Below are positions 38,610 through 48,009 of a stretch of DNA of 64,000 bases, in pieces (position 1 is the first letter of the stretch; the number at the start of each line of letters is the position of its first letter). The stretch lies in NCBI RefSeq assembly GCF_038624605.1, contig NZ_CP152020.1, positions 3,403,312 through 3,467,311 of the forward strand, given 5' to 3'. Origin of the DNA: Psychrobacillus sp. FSL K6-4046 (GTDB lineage Bacteria; Bacillota; Bacilli; Bacillales_A; Planococcaceae). The notes under the pieces were generated by a model. It had not been told where the DNA came from and ran no database searches. It saw only the letters and a list, made by a program, of their open reading frames with translations. Position numbers and translations under genes: made by a program.

Positions 38610-39791
38610 ATGGAAAATAAAAAAGGCTTTGCTGATCGCTTCGATTGGACGTTAGCTTTTATTTTATTATTATTTCTGATCGTTAGCTTACTAGCCATTT
38701 CCTCGGCTCAGACTACCGGTCAATACGCTGCGTATAACTTTGTATCCAAACAGCTTTTTTGGTATGTAGTTGGGTGCGTTATTATTGGGATGGTCATGTT
38801 TTTTGAGCCCGAGCAATACAAAAAAATGGCATGGTATATATACGGAATAGGAATTTTCCTATTAGCCATCCTTGCTATCCTACCAGAGAGCATGGCTTTA
38901 GTATCACCACGTAATGGAGCAAAAAGCTGGTTCCATTTACCAATAGGGGACATTCAGCCTGCCGAATTTATGAAGACCTTTTATATTTTAGGTTTAGCGC
39001 GTCTTATTACCTATCATCATGAACAGTATGTGATGAAAACTGTTAAAACAGACTTTATTCTATTAGGGAAAATAGGTATCACCTTAATTATACCGTTAGC
39101 TTTTATCATGCTTCAGCCTGATTTAGGTACCTCGTTAGTTTTCTTAGCAATCACTGCTGCCTTAATAGTCGTGGCAGGTATTACTTGGAAAATTATTTTA
39201 CCGTTATTTTTAGGTGGGCTAGGAATAGGTGGCCTTCTCTTATGGATGGCCTTATATGCACAAGACTTCTTAGCTAAATATTTTGCCTTTGACCCTTACC
39301 AATTTGCTCGTATCTATTCTTGGATAGACCCATATTCATATGCTTCCAATGAGGGGATGCATCTTATTACGGCCCTAAATGCGATTGGCTCAGGCGAAAT
39401 ATTCGGTAAAGGTTATGGTGGCCGAGTTGTTTATGTACCAGAAAATCATACGGACTTTATCTTTGCTGTCATTGGCGAGGAATATGGATTTGTTGGTGCT
39501 AGTATAGTAATAAGTCTTTACTTTCTACTGATCTATCACTTAACCAAAATAACCTTACAGCTCAAGGATATGTACAGCACCTATGTATGCGCTGGAATTA
39601 TTGCCATGATTACTTTCCATGTATTTGAGAATGTTGGTATGACAATTCAGCTCCTGCCTATAACGGGGATCCCACTACCATTTATAAGTTACGGCGGTAG
39701 TTCCTTGATGGGTAATATGCTTGCTATCGGTTTAGTCTTTAGTATGAAGTTTCACCATAGAACATATATGTTTGCTAAGGATGAAGATTAA
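38610..39791 (+). CDS. RodA/FtsW/SpoVE-family peptidoglycan glycosyltransferase
   Basis: 393 residues with about ten membrane helices. SEDS hallmarks: NGAKSWFHLPIGDIQPAEFMK, KGYGGRVVYVPENHTDFIFAVIGEEYGF (catalytic loop with Asp) and PLPFISYGGSSLMGNMLAIG. It polymerises glycan strands from lipid II with a class B PBP; the sequence looks nearer RodA than FtsW, but I cannot separate paralogues here. ATG 38610 has TAGGTG 6 nt upstream. A TATAAT box lies near 38521. Monocistronic. Confidence 0.9.
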   Translation: MENKKGFADRFDWTLAFILLLFLIVSLLAISSAQTTGQYAAYNFVSKQLFWYVVGCVIIGMVMFFEPEQYKKMAWYIYGIGIFLLAILAILPESMALVSPRNGAKSWFHLPIGDIQPAEFMKTFYILGLARLITYHHEQYVMKTVKTDFILLGKIGITLIIPLAFIMLQPDLGTSLVFLAITAALIVVAGITWKIILPLFLGGLGIGGLLLWMALYAQDFLAKYFAFDPYQFARIYSWIDPYSYASNEGMHLITALNAIGSGEIFGKGYGGRVVYVPENHTDFIFAVIGEEYGFVGASIVISLYFLLIYHLTKITLQLKDMYSTYVCAGIIAMITFHVFENVGMTIQLLPITGIPLPFISYGGSSLMGNMLAIGLVFSMKFHHRTYMFAKDED

Positions 39792-39800
39792 GCTAAAAAT

Positions 39801-39857
39801 AAAAAAAGAGTGACTGAAGCATTCGTTTTAACGAGGCTTCCAGTCACTCTTTTTTTA
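39801..39857. terminator. Bidirectional terminator after rodA
   Basis: AAAAAAAGAGTGACTG / CAGTCACTCTTTTTTT, 16-bp perfect stem with an inner GAAGC/GCTTC helix. It also ends the 45-aa ORF on the minus strand. Confidence 0.9.
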
Positions 39858-39992
39858 GGATTGCACATGTGGACTTTGTGCGGGTGGTGATAAAGCTTTA
39901 AGTATTTCAAGCCTAGATTTTGTCATTGTAACAGTCACACCAAGTTTTGATAGATTACTTACAATTTTCTTTAAATCAACTTCCTTAGCCAA
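39855..39992 (-). CDS. Possible 45-aa protein
   Basis: MAKEVDLKKIVSNLSKLGVT... then VTMTKSRLEILKALSPPAQS. Amphipathic, with no membrane helix. The TTG start 39992 lies behind AAGGGACTGAGGTGGA, where the nearest strong box is too close and a weaker one is at 10 nt. The stop sits in the bidirectional terminator, which supports a gene here. No family recognised. Confidence 0.45.
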   Translation of the reverse strand: MAKEVDLKKIVSNLSKLGVTVTMTKSRLEILKALSPPAQSPHVQS

Positions 39993-40165
39993 TCCACCTC
40001 AGTCCCTTCCATTTATTATTACGAATATATATTTAAAAGGTTTCTTTTATTTTATTTATTTTTCTTTATCCTATAATACCACTTTTTACATGGCCTAAAC
40101 CTTTCATTTTTATTACATATTTTACGCATTTGTAAACCATCATAACCTCTAAAGGAGTGATATCG

Positions 40166-40579
40166 ATGATTGTACAGGATGTAATGAGTAAGCAAGTGGT
40201 TACGTGTAGCCCTAATGATTATGTAAACGAAGTTGCTGAACAAATGCGTTCATTAGATATCGGTTGTTTACCAGTAGTAAGCAAAAAAAAGCTAGTTGGA
40301 ATGATCACAGACAGGGACATTGTAACAAGAGCAGTGGCTAAAGATGTTAAATGCAAAGTAGAAAACATTATGACTAAAGCCGTCATTTCAGTTTCTCCTC
40401 AAGAAACTACAGCTGAAGCCTCAATTTTAATGGGTAAGCATCAAGTACGCCGGCTCCCAGTAGTAGAAAATGAAGAGTTAGTAGGCTTTGTGTCACTTGC
40501 TGACTTAGCATTTCCTTTTCCCCATATACAAGAAATCTCTGAAGCTATACAAAGTATATCCGAACCAAGGAGTTATTAA
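40166..40579 (+). CDS. Tandem CBS-domain protein
   Basis: 137 residues: two CBS motifs (MIVQDVMSKQVVTCSPNDYV ... CLPVVSKKKLVGMITDRDIV and VENIMTKAVISVSPQETTAE ... RRLPVVENEELVGFVSLADL), which together bind an adenosyl ligand. B. subtilis YhcV is a close size match. ATG 40166 has AAAGGAG 8 nt upstream. Regulatory target unknown. Confidence 0.88.
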   Translation: MIVQDVMSKQVVTCSPNDYVNEVAEQMRSLDIGCLPVVSKKKLVGMITDRDIVTRAVAKDVKCKVENIMTKAVISVSPQETTAEASILMGKHQVRRLPVVENEELVGFVSLADLAFPFPHIQEISEAIQSISEPRSY

Positions 40580-40740
40580 ACTGTTCTTAGCAAGTTCATT
40601 TCCCGGCTAATGTGAGTAGGAAAACCTATCCAGGGTAAATCTACCGACAGTTAAAATGTATACAAAGGATGATAAAATTCTTCAGCTAGTGATATTCTTG
40701 TTAAACCTCGATATATCATGCTTTCATTCACTATTTTATC

Positions 40741-40784
40741 TTCACCTTTTTCAAGGTGAAAATTCCTTCCGAAACAGGTATTAT
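40741..40784 (+). promoter_or_regulatory. Promoter with overlapping palindrome before the MFS pump gene
   Basis: A perfect palindrome TTCACCTT-TTTC-AAGGTGAA (40741-40760) overlaps a weak -35 (GTGAAA, 40756-40761); after a 17-bp spacer comes -10 TATTAT (40779-40784). This is a plausible operator for a drug-responsive regulator, which is not encoded next to it. Confidence 0.45.
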
Positions 40785-40816
40785 AGATGGTAAGGTTTGA
40801 GAAAGCAGGTTTGACA

Positions 40817-41980
40817 ATGAAAAAATCACTTTTTATATTAATGTCCGTTCAATTTCTTGTTTATTTAGGTTTTGGAATTATTATTCCCGTACTGCCTGAG
40901 GTTATACTTCAGGAAAACTATAACGAGGTTCATGTAGGAGGTCTACTAACAGTCTATGCTTTAGCTTCCTTTTTCACTGCTCCTCTTTGGGGAATGCTTT
41001 CTGATCGGATTGGACGGAAAACACTTATTCTAACGGGATTAATCGGCTTTAGCTTAAGCTTTTGGTTATTCTCCTTATTTTTCGATTCATTGGTAATGCT
41101 TTACCTTTCTCGTGTAGTCGGCGGACTATTTTCAGGTGCGCTTTACACTGCGGTAACTGGCTTTATAGCAGATTTATCCGATGAGGAAAACAGAAATAAG
41201 TATATGGGCTTCATGGGAATGTCTATTGGTTTAGGTTTTATATTTGGACCGGCAATTGGAGGTATTCTAGGTCATATTAGCTTGGAAACTCCATTTATCG
41301 TCTCAGCTATTCTATTATTAGTCATTTTTGTTTATGCGTTAATCATTTTAAAAGAACCAGCTCGTACTGGTGAAGCCAATAAGCGAACGATTCTTCCAAG
41401 AGGCGCTTTGAGCTTATGGTCCTACCGTATAAAATACTTATTCCTTTTTTCTTTTATGGTTACCTTCCTACTTGCTGGCTTGGAGGCAACTTTTCAGTTA
41501 TTTCAAATTGAAAGAGTAGCTATAACACCATTACAAATTGGTTATCTATTCATGTTCAGCGGCTTTGTCGATGCAGCTATTCAAGGTGGAGTTGTACGAC
41601 GTATCAAGAACGGAACGGAGACGACTTGGCTTCTTTATGCACAAGTAGTTACAGCTATAGGGTTGGTCATGACAGTGTTTACGACTAATATTTTTTGGGC
41701 GGGATTATCCCTTTGTGTTTTCACAGCAGGTAATGCACTTGCTAGAACAACCATTGTATCCCTTACCTCCAAAGAGTCAGGTGGTCGATATGGGACTGCA
41801 GCTGGGATGACTTATTCAATGGATAACCTCGGACGCATCATCGGTCCTCTCTTGTTTGCATGGTTGTTTACGAAGCAGCCAGATAATATTTACGTATTAT
41901 CTGGGATTCTTGCGATATTAGCAATAGGTTTAATTTTCGCATATCGTAGATCCACTAAAACGTTAAAACATGGGCTATAA
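40817..41980 (+). CDS. MFS multidrug efflux transporter
   Basis: 387 residues, about 12 helices. Motif A WGMLSDRIGRKTLILTG and motif C-like GFIFGPAIGGILG mark a drug:H+ antiporter of the DHA1 type (Bmr/NorA/TetA group). Substrates unknown. ATG 40817 has AGCAGGT upstream; the ORF extends to GTG/ATG 40787 in the promoter region. Confidence 0.88.
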   Translation: MKKSLFILMSVQFLVYLGFGIIIPVLPEVILQENYNEVHVGGLLTVYALASFFTAPLWGMLSDRIGRKTLILTGLIGFSLSFWLFSLFFDSLVMLYLSRVVGGLFSGALYTAVTGFIADLSDEENRNKYMGFMGMSIGLGFIFGPAIGGILGHISLETPFIVSAILLLVIFVYALIILKEPARTGEANKRTILPRGALSLWSYRIKYLFLFSFMVTFLLAGLEATFQLFQIERVAITPLQIGYLFMFSGFVDAAIQGGVVRRIKNGTETTWLLYAQVVTAIGLVMTVFTTNIFWAGLSLCVFTAGNALARTTIVSLTSKESGGRYGTAAGMTYSMDNLGRIIGPLLFAWLFTKQPDNIYVLSGILAILAIGLIFAYRRSTKTLKHGL

Positions 41981-41990
41981 AATTAGCTGT

Positions 41991-42029
41991 AAAGGCATCG
42001 TAAATTTTTAAATTTACGATGCCTTTATT
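41991..42029. terminator. Bidirectional terminator between MFS and VOC genes
   Basis: AAAGGCATCGTAAATT / AATTTACGATGCCTTT, 16-bp perfect stem, then TATTT on the plus strand. Confidence 0.85.
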
Positions 42030-42045
42030 TGAATTACTCTCAAAT

Positions 42046-42399
42046 TTAACATTTACATATCATTAAAGTATTCCCATCAGGATCATTAAAATTAAAATAA
42101 TGATTATGCTCAATTTTTGTAAGAAGATTTACTCCTTTATCCTTCATATATTGAAATGCTTCTTCAATGTTTTTAGTATTGAAATGAAATGCTGGCACTT
42201 TGAATATGCTATCCTCTGAATAAATTTTACTATCTAATACTATCCCTGCGCCTTCCATAGGTAAAACGTAAAGATGACCATACTGAATATCCCCGTCTAC
42301 TTTTATCCCCAAAATATCGCAGTACCAATCTCTAGCTTGTTCTATATTTCTTACTGGAATAAATAATGTTCCTATTTGCTTTAATATAGGGCTATTCAA
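42046..42399 (-). CDS. VOC (glyoxalase/bleomycin-resistance fold) protein
   Basis: 117 residues, one VOC module: IGTLFIPVRNIEQARDWYCDILG at the start and HNHYFNFNDPDGNTLMICK at the end, with metal-ligand-like His and Glu positions. Activity (lyase, dioxygenase or binding protein) cannot be told. AAGGAGGGG site. Confidence 0.8.
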   Translation of the reverse strand: MNSPILKQIGTLFIPVRNIEQARDWYCDILGIKVDGDIQYGHLYVLPMEGAGIVLDSKIYSEDSIFKVPAFHFNTKNIEEAFQYMKDKGVNLLTKIEHNHYFNFNDPDGNTLMICKC

Positions 42400-42530
42400 A
42401 GAACCCCTCCTTTTAATTGACTGTTAACTATCCACATTTAACATCCTCGAAGCGGGGGCTTATTGGGTAATCGCCATTTTTATAGCTGTTGTAATGGACC
42501 AACTCCCCTCTTGTTCCGCCAGAGCAGATT

Positions 42531-43832
42531 TTATTCTGGCTGTGGGGCTGGTGTAGTCTCCACTTTCCCTTTCGCAAGCTCTGGATGTGCTTTTCTAATA
42601 ACCGATGGCCTTGCAAGCACTAAAACGGTAGCTACTAATAGAACTCCCGAAGTAATTAGGATAAGCTCTGCAGAAAACACATCATACAGAAACCCAAAAA
42701 CAACCATACCAAGTGGCATTAGAGCCATTGACCCTGTTTCTAAAATAGAAAATACACGGCCTTTATAATCATCATCTATTGTCTTTTGCATCATGACCAT
42801 TATTGGTGTATTAGTGACCATCATAGTCACTCCAAAAATAAAGAGGATTATAATATAAAATAACACGGTCCCCAAATAAGACATGTTCATTAATAGTGGA
42901 GTCGCAATTGAAGCCAATAAAAACCCTGTGCATACTATGCTCCATTTAGAAACAAAAAGAGGGTATTTTAACTCCTTCGTACTTGAGAAGTAAATAGACA
43001 TTAACAGCATTCCAACAGCAAAGGCCATCTCTGTATAACCAAAATGGACTGGATCAAGCTTTAATTTTTCGATGAGGATAAACGAATATCCAACCTGAAA
43101 AGCCCCAAACAAAAAGTTCACTATTAAAGAGATGAAAATGATTATTTTTACGACAGGCTTTTTCATTAAATATTTAAAACCTTCTTTGATGCTTTGTAGC
43201 ATCGACTCTTTAGGAGCCCCTTCCACCACTTCTTTTCTTGTAGCAAATAATTTAAAGTTCATTGTAGATTCTAAAACTACCGCTATCATAGACGCTGTCA
43301 AATAAATTCCTAAAAACACCGGCATAGACACTGTTCCATATAATATCCCCCCTACCGCTGGGCTTCCAATCGCCGCAAAGGAAATAGACATCTGGTTTAA
43401 AGACATCGCTTTTTGTATTCTCGCTTCATCTACTAGCCCCGTCATGGAAGAACTAAATGTTACTCCCGAAAACGTTGAGGTAATGGATAAGATGACCGTT
43501 GTTATATAAATCGCAATCAATGACAATTCTGCATTTATACTGAAGATTAATAATCCACCTATCGCCAACGAGCTGGCAATTTGAGCTCCAATAATAATTC
43601 CTTTTCTAGAGTATTTATCAGCAGCATACCCCGCAAAAGGAGCAAGTAGAGTTCTAGGTAAAATACTACATATTAGGTTTGTCGCGAAGCTTGTTGCAGA
43701 GCCAGTTAGCTGTAGAATATAAAAACTGATAGCAAATGCATAAACTTGAGCGCCAAAAATCGATATGAGCTTACTAATGGTGAATGTCCATAAATGATAA
43801 GTAGCTTTTTTCAACTTCACTATTTCTTCCAT
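42531..43832 (-). CDS. MFS transporter, macrolide-efflux-like
   Basis: 433 residues, about 12 helices. AGYAADKYSRKGIIIGAQI is a motif A variant of the MefA/enterobactin-exporter (MFS_3) type. The gene is divergent from an XRE/TPR regulator, and a GTTTAAT-N3-ATTAAAC palindrome (43888-43904) covers its probable -10 (TAAAAT). Probably an exporter controlled by that regulator; substrate unknown. Confidence 0.85.
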   Translation of the reverse strand: MEEIVKLKKATYHLWTFTISKLISIFGAQVYAFAISFYILQLTGSATSFATNLICSILPRTLLAPFAGYAADKYSRKGIIIGAQIASSLAIGGLLIFSINAELSLIAIYITTVILSITSTFSGVTFSSSMTGLVDEARIQKAMSLNQMSISFAAIGSPAVGGILYGTVSMPVFLGIYLTASMIAVVLESTMNFKLFATRKEVVEGAPKESMLQSIKEGFKYLMKKPVVKIIIFISLIVNFLFGAFQVGYSFILIEKLKLDPVHFGYTEMAFAVGMLLMSIYFSSTKELKYPLFVSKWSIVCTGFLLASIATPLLMNMSYLGTVLFYIIILFIFGVTMMVTNTPIMVMMQKTIDDDYKGRVFSILETGSMALMPLGMVVFGFLYDVFSAELILITSGVLLVATVLVLARPSVIRKAHPELAKGKVETTPAPQPE

Positions 43833-43887
43833 AATTTTTTCCCCTTTGTTTAGCTTTTTCTTTCTATTTGTTCTGAAAAAACTAAAA

Positions 43888-43904
43888 GTTTAATTTTATT
43901 AAAC
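43888..43904. promoter_or_regulatory. Operator 1, 17-bp palindrome (MFS side)
   Basis: GTTTAATTTTATTAAAC, perfect 7+7 palindrome with 3-bp centre. Same sequence class as 43942-43958, 54 bp apart centre to centre; overlaps a minus-strand TAAAAT -10 box. Confidence 0.6.
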
Positions 43905-43941
43905 AAATAATATCATATCCGTTCTTCCATTTCAACAAAAA

Positions 43942-43958
43942 GTTTAATATAATTAAAC
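43942..43958. promoter_or_regulatory. Operator 2, 17-bp palindrome (regulator side)
   Basis: GTTTAATATAATTAAAC includes the plus-strand -10 TATAAT (43948-43953); a poor -35 (TTCCAT) lies 17 bp upstream. Binding here would repress the regulator's own gene. Confidence 0.6.
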
Positions 43959-43980
43959 TAACAGTAAATGAGGTGAAGCT

Positions 43981-45201
43981 ATGCAGACGCTTGGAGAGCG
44001 AATACGTACATTGAGAAAGCAACAAAAGATGACTCTAGAGGCACTTGCAGGTTCTGAGCTAACTAAGGGAATGCTCAGTCTAATCGAAAATAATAAGGCG
44101 AAGCCTTCTATGGAAAGCCTTCAATATATCGCAAAACAGTTGAACGTAGATGTTTCGGAGTTATTAGAGGAAGTAAGTGGACAAGAACTACGCGTAGTTC
44201 TTGAGAAGGCGGAGCATCTTTTTAATACACACTACAATGATCTATCCGATGAATATGAGCAATTAATACAATTAGTAGAGCCATATTTACCTAAGATCGG
44301 TCATGGGTATGAGTCAGCCCGCTTGTTAGAAATGTACAGTCGTTGTATGTACCAAGTACATAAAAAAGACTGGGAACAATCATTGAATCAAGCAGCAGAG
44401 CTTTATGAGAAGCTAAACATTACTTCACGACGAGCTAAAATAGGAATTGTTAGAGTAATGGTCAAATTTCAGGAGCATAATTACGAGGACGCCTTGCATA
44501 TTCTCCAACAGGAACGGGCGGAACTAGAAAATACTGGTATATGGATTGACCCCGTTTCTCGACTTGACTTTGACTATACCGAGACAGCCTTGTACTACGC
44601 AATCGGAAACTATGAATCTGCCTTAAAGCTAATGGACCAAGCAATTGAGTATTCAAAGGAAAACAAAACCTTTTACCACTTAGATGACCTTTATAGAATC
44701 GCTTCTGCCCATGCAATGATGCAAAAAGACGAGGAGAAAATAGAGTATTACGCAAAAAAAATAGAGGCATATGGAATCTTTGCAGATGATCCAGATGCCG
44801 AGTACTTCTCTTTGATTACTAAAATCCATTACTTAAATTCCTATAAATATCAATATGAAGAGGCTGAAAAAATATTTCAAACATATACATTAGCAAAAGA
44901 TAAAATTTTTACCCCTTACTTTGTATTAGAGCGAGGGAAAACTTATTACGGTTTAAAGCAATTTGAAGCTGCCATTGAACAGCTAGAGCAAGTAGTCATT
45001 CATGATGCTCTCAGTCATCCGATTGATTTATCCATTTTTTACGAGAAAGATGCATACCTATCCCTGTGCTATAAAGCCATTGGTCAAAGAGCTAAAGCAA
45101 AAGAGGCTGCGAAAAAGGCTTATGACAATGTAAGCAAGATGCCAGACACTCCTTATAAAACTTTTATCCAAGAGACTTATAAACAGATTAATACAGATTA
45201 A
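43981..45201 (+). CDS. XRE-family HTH regulator with TPR domain
   Basis: 406 residues. Residues 5-60 are an HTH_3 domain (LGERIRTLRKQQKMTLEALA ... LSLIENNKAKPSMESLQYIAKQL). The rest is helical TPR repeats (ARLLEMYSRCMYQVHKKDWEQSLNQAAELYEKL, ESALKLMDQAIEYSKENKTFY, YYGLKQFEAAIEQLEQVV). This is the RRNPP-like layout of peptide-sensing regulators, though no signal-peptide gene was found. GAGGTGAAG site. Likely controls the divergent MFS exporter through two identical-type palindromes. Confidence 0.85.
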   Translation: MQTLGERIRTLRKQQKMTLEALAGSELTKGMLSLIENNKAKPSMESLQYIAKQLNVDVSELLEEVSGQELRVVLEKAEHLFNTHYNDLSDEYEQLIQLVEPYLPKIGHGYESARLLEMYSRCMYQVHKKDWEQSLNQAAELYEKLNITSRRAKIGIVRVMVKFQEHNYEDALHILQQERAELENTGIWIDPVSRLDFDYTETALYYAIGNYESALKLMDQAIEYSKENKTFYHLDDLYRIASAHAMMQKDEEKIEYYAKKIEAYGIFADDPDAEYFSLITKIHYLNSYKYQYEEAEKIFQTYTLAKDKIFTPYFVLERGKTYYGLKQFEAAIEQLEQVVIHDALSHPIDLSIFYEKDAYLSLCYKAIGQRAKAKEAAKKAYDNVSKMPDTPYKTFIQETYKQINTD

Positions 45202-45223
45202 ATCTTTCCATACTTACATAAGT

Positions 45224-45257
45224 AAGGCTCATTGTAACCAATGTTACAATGAGCCTT
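45224..45257. terminator. Bidirectional terminator between XRE/TPR gene and GNAT-aminotransferase gene
   Basis: AAGGCTCATTGTAAC / GTTACAATGAGCCTT, 15-bp perfect stem, 4-nt loop. Confidence 0.85.
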
Positions 45258-45288
45258 ATTTAATGTTGCGTTCATTATTACCCACTAT

Positions 45289-46884
45289 TCACAGGCTACT
45301 TGATTCAAAAAGCGACTTACTTTTTCCTTCATGATATAGACGGTAATTGGCAAACCAATTGATGAATTTCGTCCATGCAACTTCAAAATCTGGCTGAATA
45401 CAGGATATTTGTATAAGGCTTTTTTCTTTTAAATATTCACTTTTATAATGTAAATCAAAGCCTGACATTCTTGCATCCTCAGCGAGGTGTGGAAATTGGT
45501 TTTCTTGTAATGTGAATATCATAGGATATGTGTTATTTGTAAAGAGCTCTATATTATGTCGTTTAACTTCCTCTTCAATATACATCCATCGTTTATGTAA
45601 AAGCTTATATCTTTCCCCATCGTCATAGGCCATTAAGGCATTCTCTAGGCTATGGATAAGTTGGGATGGCATTGTAAAGGGTACGTGGGAGTTTGTCGTT
45701 AAGCCTATGTCTAAATAGGCAGGAATACGCTCACAGGAGACTATTTCTGAATTGGCAAAGACAAAAGAAATTCCACTCATGGTACCTATTGCCTTTCCAC
45801 TGACTCCTGTAGCCAAATATAATCCTTCCATAGAGAATGGGAGAGATCCAAACGAGCTAACACAGTCAGCGCAGAGCAATACATTATAACGACGGCAAAT
45901 GTCTTTCAGTTCTTCTAATTCATTTAGCATCCCTGTCGAGGTTTCCCCATGAACCATTAGTAGCCAGCTATAATTTCCAAGCGCAAGTTTTTTTTCAATG
46001 GCCTCTAAATCATACGCCTGTCCCCAATCATAGTTAACCACGTTATAATCTAATCCCCAACGTAATGCCTGTTTTTGAAGACGCTCTCCAAAAGCTCCAT
46101 TCGTTAATATAAGACCCCTTTCATCCAACACCTTCAATTGAGCGATCATTGCTTCGTTCGCCAAAGTACCAGTTCCTACAAGTAAGTGAACGTATTTAGC
46201 ACCACTCAACTCATTTAACCTGTGCTTAACTCGATCAAGCATAACCTCAAACTGATGAGAACGATGGGTGAGTGGATCTTCCTGAAAAGCATTTTTGATT
46301 ACATTAACCTGGTGAACAGGACCTGGATAAAAAGAATACCTTTTCTGCTTAAAGCGTGCAGCAACCGAATTATCAAAGCGCTCTCTCGTTAATACCATAG
46401 GGACGAATAAGGCATCCTCTGCTCCGATTGGATTTGCAAAAGGCTCAAAACCAAGCTGATTATACAGCTTTTGCTCTCTTACCGTTCCCGAAATAACGGC
46501 CGCTCCATATCCATTTTCATATGCAAAGTCAGATAGTGCTCTAGCTAAATAATAAAAAACACGCCCATTTCGATGCTTTTTATCTACAGCTAGTAAACGG
46601 ACCTCACAGAGTGCCCCTTTTAGGGCATCCTCTGGAAGATAATTTTCTACTGGTCCTAGCTTCTTGTCTAACGAGAATGGACGCTCCGCTCTAAAGGCTA
46701 CCATTCCCGCAAGCTCTTGGTCTTTTAATACAATCACATAAACGTTTTCATGGTGAAAAGGATCTACTCTCATTCCACTTGGATCTTTTTCATGTTGCGG
46801 AATTTCTTCTACGAATGTTTCATAATTTAATTTTGCGATAGCTTCAAATTCTTCATTTGTTCTCGCTACTTTACACCAGTACAT
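45289..46884 (-). CDS. GNAT acyltransferase - class V aminotransferase fusion
   Basis: 531 residues, two domains. Residues 1-175 form a GNAT fold (FEAIAKLNYETFVEEIPQHE, CEVRLLAVDKKHRNGRVFYY, LYNQLGFEPF) with some likeness to acyl-HSL/N-acyl-amino-acid synthases. Residues 185-500 are a PLP-dependent class V aminotransferase: VGTGTLANEA, HGETSTG (312-318), D340 in LLCADCVSSFG and PLP lysine K364 in GVSGKAIGT. ATG 46884 fits AGGGGGA better than ATG 46890. It is last in an operon with an ABC-2 exporter, so it may make or modify the exported small molecule. Reaction unknown. Confidence 0.8.
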   Translation of the reverse strand: MYWCKVARTNEEFEAIAKLNYETFVEEIPQHEKDPSGMRVDPFHHENVYVIVLKDQELAGMVAFRAERPFSLDKKLGPVENYLPEDALKGALCEVRLLAVDKKHRNGRVFYYLARALSDFAYENGYGAAVISGTVREQKLYNQLGFEPFANPIGAEDALFVPMVLTRERFDNSVAARFKQKRYSFYPGPVHQVNVIKNAFQEDPLTHRSHQFEVMLDRVKHRLNELSGAKYVHLLVGTGTLANEAMIAQLKVLDERGLILTNGAFGERLQKQALRWGLDYNVVNYDWGQAYDLEAIEKKLALGNYSWLLMVHGETSTGMLNELEELKDICRRYNVLLCADCVSSFGSLPFSMEGLYLATGVSGKAIGTMSGISFVFANSEIVSCERIPAYLDIGLTTNSHVPFTMPSQLIHSLENALMAYDDGERYKLLHKRWMYIEEEVKRHNIELFTNNTYPMIFTLQENQFPHLAEDARMSGFDLHYKSEYLKEKSLIQISCIQPDFEVAWTKFINWFANYRLYHEGKSKSLFESSSL

Positions 46885-46899
46885 TTCCATTCCCCCTTT

Positions 46900-48009
46900 T
46901 TACTCACTAGAATGGCCACGTTCTGTTTTCTTTTCTAATAAATATATACCCCCTGCTATAAACGTAGCCGCTAATAAAAGCATCATCCATAGGTACGCGG
47001 ATACAGCACTTAAGGTTTCCCCATAAATGGTAACTCTTTTTAATGCTTCCATCGCATAGTAAATAGGAGACAGCCATTTCATATTCAGTAACCCTTCTGA
47101 TTGAACAATTTCAAGTGGCCAATATGCCCCACCTAACATAGCGAAAGCCACTGCCAGCAAGGAAACAACAACTCCACTTTGACTAACAGTTTTGGCTAGG
47201 GAAATGATTATTAATGATATCGCCAAAACTAATAATACATAAATACTCGATATAATAATTATTTCTGAGAATGCTCCATACATATTAGTTTCTACGATAA
47301 ATCGGAACACTAACAAAACTAAAAGCATTTGCAAAAAACCAATTAGAAAGCTAAAAGATAAATGCCCGAAATATAATTTAGTCCGGCTAATAGAAGCTAA
47401 CTTTAGACGATTCCACACTCCTGTTCTTTTATCTTCCAATATAAATTGAACATTTGTTGAGATGGTATAAAATACAAAAAAGAGCATATAACCAAATAAA
47501 CTTTGCAGAGCTCCATCATATCGAAAGGTCTGCTTTTCATTCATAGCGCTAATCTCGATTTCAAAGGCTTCCTCATCGTCTAAAATTCTATTCACTTCAT
47601 TCCACTTATCCCTACCGCCAACTTCTACTATTCTTTTCTCAAAGGCCATTTCGTTATATGCAGCTTCTATCACTAAAGATACATTTCTAACGACATCTGT
47701 TTCTGCACTGCTCAAGACTGTATACGTAGACTCTGTAAGTAACACTCCTATTAAGTCAGGGTCTCCCTCTATCTTCTCTTCCAACTCAGTTTTAGATAGT
47801 GGATGAAAGGAATAATCCTCTAAATATTTTAATTTATCTAATACGTCACTACTTGTTTTGGAATGATCATTAGTGATAAAAATTGCTTGCTGGCCACCTA
47901 CACCACCACTGAGAACATAGGCGAGGACAACTGTCATAAAGGTCATTGTTAGAAGAACCAACGGCTTTCGCTTTAAATTTTGAGCTCTTGCAATCCAAAT
48001 GCCCTTCAT
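46900..48009 (-). CDS. ABC-2 type transporter permease (YfiN/LnrN-like)
   Basis: 369 residues: one N-terminal helix (PLVLLTMTFMTVVLAYVLSG), a ~150-residue extracellular domain, then five helices (SLFGYMLFFVFYTISTNVQFI onward) with QFILEDKRTGVWNRLKLASIS. This is the ABC2_membrane_3 layout of the B. subtilis linearmycin exporters LnrM/LnrN. ATGA overlap of 4 nt with the upstream permease. Confidence 0.82.
   Translation of the reverse strand: MKGIWIARAQNLKRKPLVLLTMTFMTVVLAYVLSGGVGGQQAIFITNDHSKTSSDVLDKLKYLEDYSFHPLSKTELEEKIEGDPDLIGVLLTESTYTVLSSAETDVVRNVSLVIEAAYNEMAFEKRIVEVGGRDKWNEVNRILDDEEAFEIEISAMNEKQTFRYDGALQSLFGYMLFFVFYTISTNVQFILEDKRTGVWNRLKLASISRTKLYFGHLSFSFLIGFLQMLLVLLVFRFIVETNMYGAFSEIIIISSIYVLLVLAISLIIISLAKTVSQSGVVVSLLAVAFAMLGGAYWPLEIVQSEGLLNMKWLSPIYYAMEALKRVTIYGETLSAVSAYLWMMLLLAATFIAGGIYLLEKKTERGHSSE

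Noticed and set aside
42420-42530. Gene remnant between the VOC and MFS genes (minus-strand ORF 42428-42616)
   Set aside because: It overlaps the MFS gene out of frame, lacks a start site and resembles nothing I know; treated as non-coding.
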